Assembly: GCA_945883615.1 (NCBI GenBank)
Contig: CAMCYB010000021.1
Location: 1-30,800, forward strand
Direction of reading: 5' to 3'
Length of the DNA stretch: 30,800 nucleotides
From: Bordetella parapertussis
Lineage (GTDB): Bacteria; Pseudomonadota; Gammaproteobacteria; Burkholderiales; Burkholderiaceae_B
A program made the translations under genes and the position numbers. Shown piece after piece: positions 28,000 to 30,800 of this stretch; within the stretch, counting starts at the first letter, position 1, and every line of letters starts with the position of its first letter. The notes under the pieces are model-generated. The model searched no databases. It was not told the origin of the DNA and saw nothing but the letters and a program-made list of their open reading frames with translations.

Positions 28000-29381
28000 G
28001 CTGCTGAGCCCTTGGCAATAACATGGTCAACCGAGACAGCCAATACCCAAGCGTCTTCACGACCATTCTTGCCTGCCGGGTAATAACCTTTACGCACACC
28101 GATTTTCTCAAACCCACTTCGTTGATAAAAAGCCAACCCCTGCTCGTTTGAAGGCCTAACTTCAAGCAAAATACGATTTAAACCAGATTGAACCGCTAGC
28201 AGTCGCGCCGTATTGAGCATTAAAAGCCCCAACCCGTTACGCCGTATATTGGCGTTGACCGCAATCACAAGAACATGCATGTCATCAGGGGCCATCATCG
28301 CGACACAAAAACCAGCCAGCTCACCTTGTTTGCGTACCACCCAAGCAGGGTAGCCCGCCGCTAACGCGTCTGCAAAGTTTTGTTTAGACCAAGGAAATGA
28401 TTGTGACATTTGCTCTAACTCGGCCACCTCATTTAAATCAGCTCGAAGCATGGGCAATAAGATCGGCACCCAAGAGGTGGGCGCAACAGCATCATTTGAA
28501 AAATCTACTTGAGTGTTCAGGTGGGCGGCTATATCAGTCGCTTTGGGGTTGCCACCCATGCCTTGCGCACGCTCAACTGAGGTAAAAGCCACCTTATCGC
28601 GCAAGTAAAAAGGTGCCGCTTGCTCAGCTTTTAAACCTTTACCTGCCTTTAAACCAGCAGCGCCTAAGCGAGCAACCCAAGCGACCTGAGGTATAGCCGT
28701 ATCGTCACACAATTTAACCGAGTGAGTCGACCCTAAAACAGCTTTGCAATGGGCCTTAAACAGGTCAAACCATTGCTCTGATTTGCCCAACAAGCTCCAC
28801 CCGTTTCCGCTTAAACCGATTTGAGCGGAACCCCTTTGCAGGGTGGCATCAAAGGCCCTAAACCAATAAGGTATGCGTTGCAAAATAAATGGTATTAAGT
28901 CTTGTGAGGCAATTAAAACAGGCGCTTGCAACGGCATTAAACCCAAGGTTGCAGGGTAAATTTGCCCCCCCTCAGCTGTTGGCATTTGCGCCCAAACTGC
29001 AAAATAGACCTCATTCATGCGCGCATCAAGTGCCACCATACGGAGATCACAATCAGCTTGCATAGCTGCAGCCATAGCCGTTAAAGCACCGACCGGTACC
29101 ACAGGTATACCCAACGCAAAACCAATGCCCTGAGCCGCCCCACAAGCCACCCGAAGACCGGTAAAGGCGCCCGGGCCCTGCCCAAAAGCGATGGCGCCAA
29201 GTTGCTCTCGCTCGGTCTCAGTTATATTTAGTACCGTTTGAACAAGAGGGAGTAAACTTTCGGCATGACCGCTCACCCCATCAACCTCACGTGCAACGAC
29301 TGATTCAGCACCATGCTGGTGCAAAATTAACGCTACGCCACAGCGCGACGTCGATGTTTCAAGGGCCAAAATCGGTTTCAT
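27996..29381 (-). CDS. Fusion of TsaB (t6A synthesis) and RimI-type N-acetyltransferase
   Basis: Residues 1 to about 272 are TsaB, the non-catalytic partner of TsaD in tRNA threonylcarbamoyladenosine synthesis: MKPILALETSTSRCGVAL, HAESLLPLVQ, GQGPGAFTGLRV at 68-79, and an APFYLRDKVA end. After a polar linker of about 35 residues, residues 310-455 are a GNAT acetyltransferase of the RimI type (S18 alanine acetyltransferase). The acetyl-CoA loop RRNGLG lies at 380-385 and EVRPSNEQGLAFYQRSGF after it. The 461-residue frame is uninterrupted. In many bacteria tsaB and rimI are adjacent separate genes, so a fusion is natural. It overlaps the glycosylase gene by four bases and is divergent from the response-regulator gene. 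Confidence 0.93.
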   Translation of the reverse strand: MKPILALETSTSRCGVALILHQHGAESVVAREVDGVSGHAESLLPLVQTVLNITETEREQLGAIAFGQGPGAFTGLRVACGAAQGIGFALGIPVVPVGALTAMAAAMQADCDLRMVALDARMNEVYFAVWAQMPTAEGGQIYPATLGLMPLQAPVLIASQDLIPFILQRIPYWFRAFDATLQRGSAQIGLSGNGWSLLGKSEQWFDLFKAHCKAVLGSTHSVKLCDDTAIPQVAWVARLGAAGLKAGKGLKAEQAAPFYLRDKVAFTSVERAQGMGGNPKATDIAAHLNTQVDFSNDAVAPTSWVPILLPMLRADLNEVAELEQMSQSFPWSKQNFADALAAGYPAWVVRKQGELAGFCVAMMAPDDMHVLVIAVNANIRRNGLGLLMLNTARLLAVQSGLNRILLEVRPSNEQGLAFYQRSGFEKIGVRKGYYPAGKNGREDAWVLAVSVDHVIAKGSAA

Positions 29382-29451
29382 CTTCTAATTGTAATGAACC
29401 TTCTACCAGAGATGGGGTCAATTCAAAAGACTCAACTCATTTAAAACAAAC

Positions 29452-30204
29452 ATGCTTGAAAACAAACCGAATTCGCTACCCGTTGTAAACCCGTCTCGCA
29501 AAATTTTAATTGTTGATGATGATCCCAGGCTACGAGACTTACTTAGGCGCTTTTTGTCTGAACAAGGTTTTTTAGTTTATGCCGCTCAAGATTCGATAGA
29601 GATGCAAAAATACTTGCAGCGCGATAATTTTGATTTATTGATCATTGATGTCATGATGCCCGAAGAAGATGGGTTTTCAATTTGTAGGCGCTTACGCCGC
29701 GCTAACAACACAACCCCAATCATTATGCTCACAGCTAAAGCACAAGAACATGATCGCATCACGGGCCTCGATCTGGGCGCAGATGATTATTTATCAAAAC
29801 CATTCAACCCCCGTGAATTATTAGCCCGCATCAACGCCGTACTTCGCCGCGGTAAACAAGAAGAACACCCCAGTGCACCCAGCCTTCAGCCTGAGATGTT
29901 GCAATTTGGGGGCTACACACTGTGTTTATTAAGTCGCACCTTGCTCAATGAGGGCAAAAAAATATCTATTACGAGCGGTGAGTTTTCACTGTTAAAGGTT
30001 TTTGCACGTAACCCTGGGGTACCGATGTCACGCGATAAACTCATGGAACTTGCCCGTGGCAGACAATACGCAGCATTTGATCGTAGTCTTGATGTACAGA
30101 TTTCAAGGCTACGACGACTGCTCGAAAAAAACCCTTCAAAGCCGCAGTTTATACAAACGGTTTGGGGCTTAGGTTACGTTTTTATACCGCATGGCCATCT
30201 CTAA
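29452..30204 (+). CDS. ompR: OmpR-family response regulator (RisA-like)
   Basis: This 250-residue two-component regulator has a receiver domain with acidic residues DDD at 22-24, phospho-acceptor Asp66 in IIDVMMP and Lys116 in YLSKPF. A C-terminal winged helix from about residue 150 follows, with DKLMELARGR, DRSLDVQISRLRR and QTVWGLGYVF. It closely recalls Bordetella RisA and E. coli OmpR. All phosphorylation residues are intact. The cognate kinase gene starts 14 bases before this gene ends but is broken, so phosphorylation must come from another kinase, or the protein acts unphosphorylated. No strong Shine-Dalgarno is seen before the ATG at 29452. The 70-base gap to the divergent tsaB gene should hold its promoter, but I cannot name one. 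Confidence 0.92.
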   Translation: MLENKPNSLPVVNPSRKILIVDDDPRLRDLLRRFLSEQGFLVYAAQDSIEMQKYLQRDNFDLLIIDVMMPEEDGFSICRRLRRANNTTPIIMLTAKAQEHDRITGLDLGADDYLSKPFNPRELLARINAVLRRGKQEEHPSAPSLQPEMLQFGGYTLCLLSRTLLNEGKKISITSGEFSLLKVFARNPGVPMSRDKLMELARGRQYAAFDRSLDVQISRLRRLLEKNPSKPQFIQTVWGLGYVFIPHGHL

Positions 30205-30656
30205 GCTTCGTATTGGGCTTTTTGCACGCACGTTTTTATTGATCGTCGCGCTGATGTTGGCAAGCTTGGCTGCCTGGGCACATGTTTTTTTTTCAATCGA
30301 CCTCGAACAACGTGCCATTCAAGCCAGTCATCGCATTAGTAGCGCAGTCAGACTCGCCCAGCTGTCACTCGACTTCTCGCCCCCCCAGTCAACACCCTCG
30401 TCTACTCACTGAAATAGCTGAACACGAGGCTATACGACTCAAACCCTGGCAACCTATCGACCAAGCAACCCCTGTCTCACCCACAGACTACTGGCATAAA
30501 GTCTCTTCTTTAGTCGATGCTCAATTAAATAAAACGACCCCCTTATTTTGGGCCTTAAATGGTGAGCCGGGTTTATGGGTCGGTTTTAAAGCGGACCAGA
30601 CTCAATATTGGCTAGCGCTTGAACGTGAACACATTAACGATACATTTGACACCGAA
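30191..30656 (+). pseudogene. Sensor histidine kinase (RisS/EnvZ-like), frameshifted and IS-truncated
   Basis: The frame opens with ATG at 30191 and encodes an N-terminal membrane segment (IGLFARTFLLIVALMLASLA) and the start of a periplasmic domain. It then stops at 30410-30412, shortly after a run of seven C at 30380-30386. Homologous sequence continues in the +1 frame (LLTEIAEHEAIRL, then WVGFKADQTQYWLALERE) up to 30656, so one surplus base explains the break and six C would restore the frame. At 30657 an IS3-family element cuts the gene before the second membrane segment, HAMP and kinase domains. Two independent lesions argue for real decay rather than one sequencing error. Confidence 0.88.
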
Positions 30657-30800
30657 TGAATCGCCCCGGGTTTTGAGGAGGCATTATTTTCTGAGAGAAT
30701 ATTGTCATGAAAAAATCAAATACCTTTTCCCCCGAAGTCCGTGAGCGTGCTGTGCGAATGGTGCAAGAACATCGGGATGAATACCCATCGCTTTGGGCAA
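30657..30800 (+). mobile_element. IS3-family insertion sequence, left end (partial, runs off the window)
   Basis: The homology to the kinase gene ends at 30656 and is followed by TGAATCGCCCCGGGTTTTGA, a TG-starting terminal repeat of the CGCCCCGGG type found on many IS3-family elements. The transposase orfA begins 50 bases inside. The right end and target duplication are outside the window. Confidence 0.82.
30707..30800 (+). CDS. IS3-family transposase OrfA (partial)
   Basis: The ATG at 30707 opens [20 protein letters not shown], continuing [11 protein letters not shown] to the window edge. This is the conserved N-terminal helix-turn-helix opening of IS3-family OrfA proteins (transposase_8 type), which bind the IS ends. 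In this family a downstream OrfB with the DDE catalytic domain is usually joined by -1 frameshifting; that part lies outside the window. Only 31 codons can be seen. Confidence 0.88.
   Translation, partial: MKKSNTFSPEVRERAVRMVQEHRDEYPSLWA

Overview
This window looks like chromosomal DNA of a betaproteobacterium, most likely family Alcaligenaceae (the Bordetella/Achromobacter side), with moderate rather than high G+C. Four things support that. The tmRNA encodes the tag ANDERFALAA. The order serC-pheA-hisC-tyrA-aroA-cmk-rpsA-ihfB lies behind gyrA. The neighbourhoods ompA-ubiG-HAD phosphatase and smc-zipA-ligA match that family. GyrA carries Gln at position 83. The assignment rests on remembered family features, not on a database search.

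Layout. Bases 1-292 hold mobile debris: an IS66-like end with a duplicated tip, a 17-bp inverted repeat and a fragment of a serine recombinase lying against the ssrA terminator. ssrA (tmRNA) follows at 293-654 on the minus strand. From 676 to 11998 nine minus-strand genes form one very compact cluster: gyrA, serC, pheA, hisC, tyrA, aroA, cmk, rpsA and ihfB. Most junctions overlap by 1, 4 or 8 bases. It couples DNA gyrase, the phosphoserine step of serine/PLP synthesis, the shikimate end-steps to Phe/Tyr, CMP kinase, ribosomal protein S1 and IHF-beta. A 356-base divergent intergenic region separates gyrA from plus-strand ompA, ubiG and a HAD phosphatase (gph or mupP). Then come a minus-strand biotin ECF transporter (bioM-bioN-bioY) and a plus-strand cluster msrB-yciB-bolA-ppiC. 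A minus-strand smc-zipA-ligA cluster follows, then plus-strand lplT, then a minus-strand pair of a TsaB-RimI fusion and a family-4 uracil-DNA glycosylase. Last is a plus-strand OmpR-type response regulator (RisA-like) whose sensor kinase gene is broken twice: by a frameshift at a seven-C tract and by an IS3-family element that starts about 30657 and runs off the window.

Most of the window is conserved housekeeping sequence. I found no convincing novel multi-gene system. The points most worth a second look are the orphaned response regulator, the layered mobile debris behind ssrA, the TsaB-RimI fusion, a candidate leaderless ubiG transcript, the ompA leader hairpin, the ambiguous identity (Gph or MupP) of the phosphatase beside ubiG, and several short tandem duplications at gene ends and in linkers.
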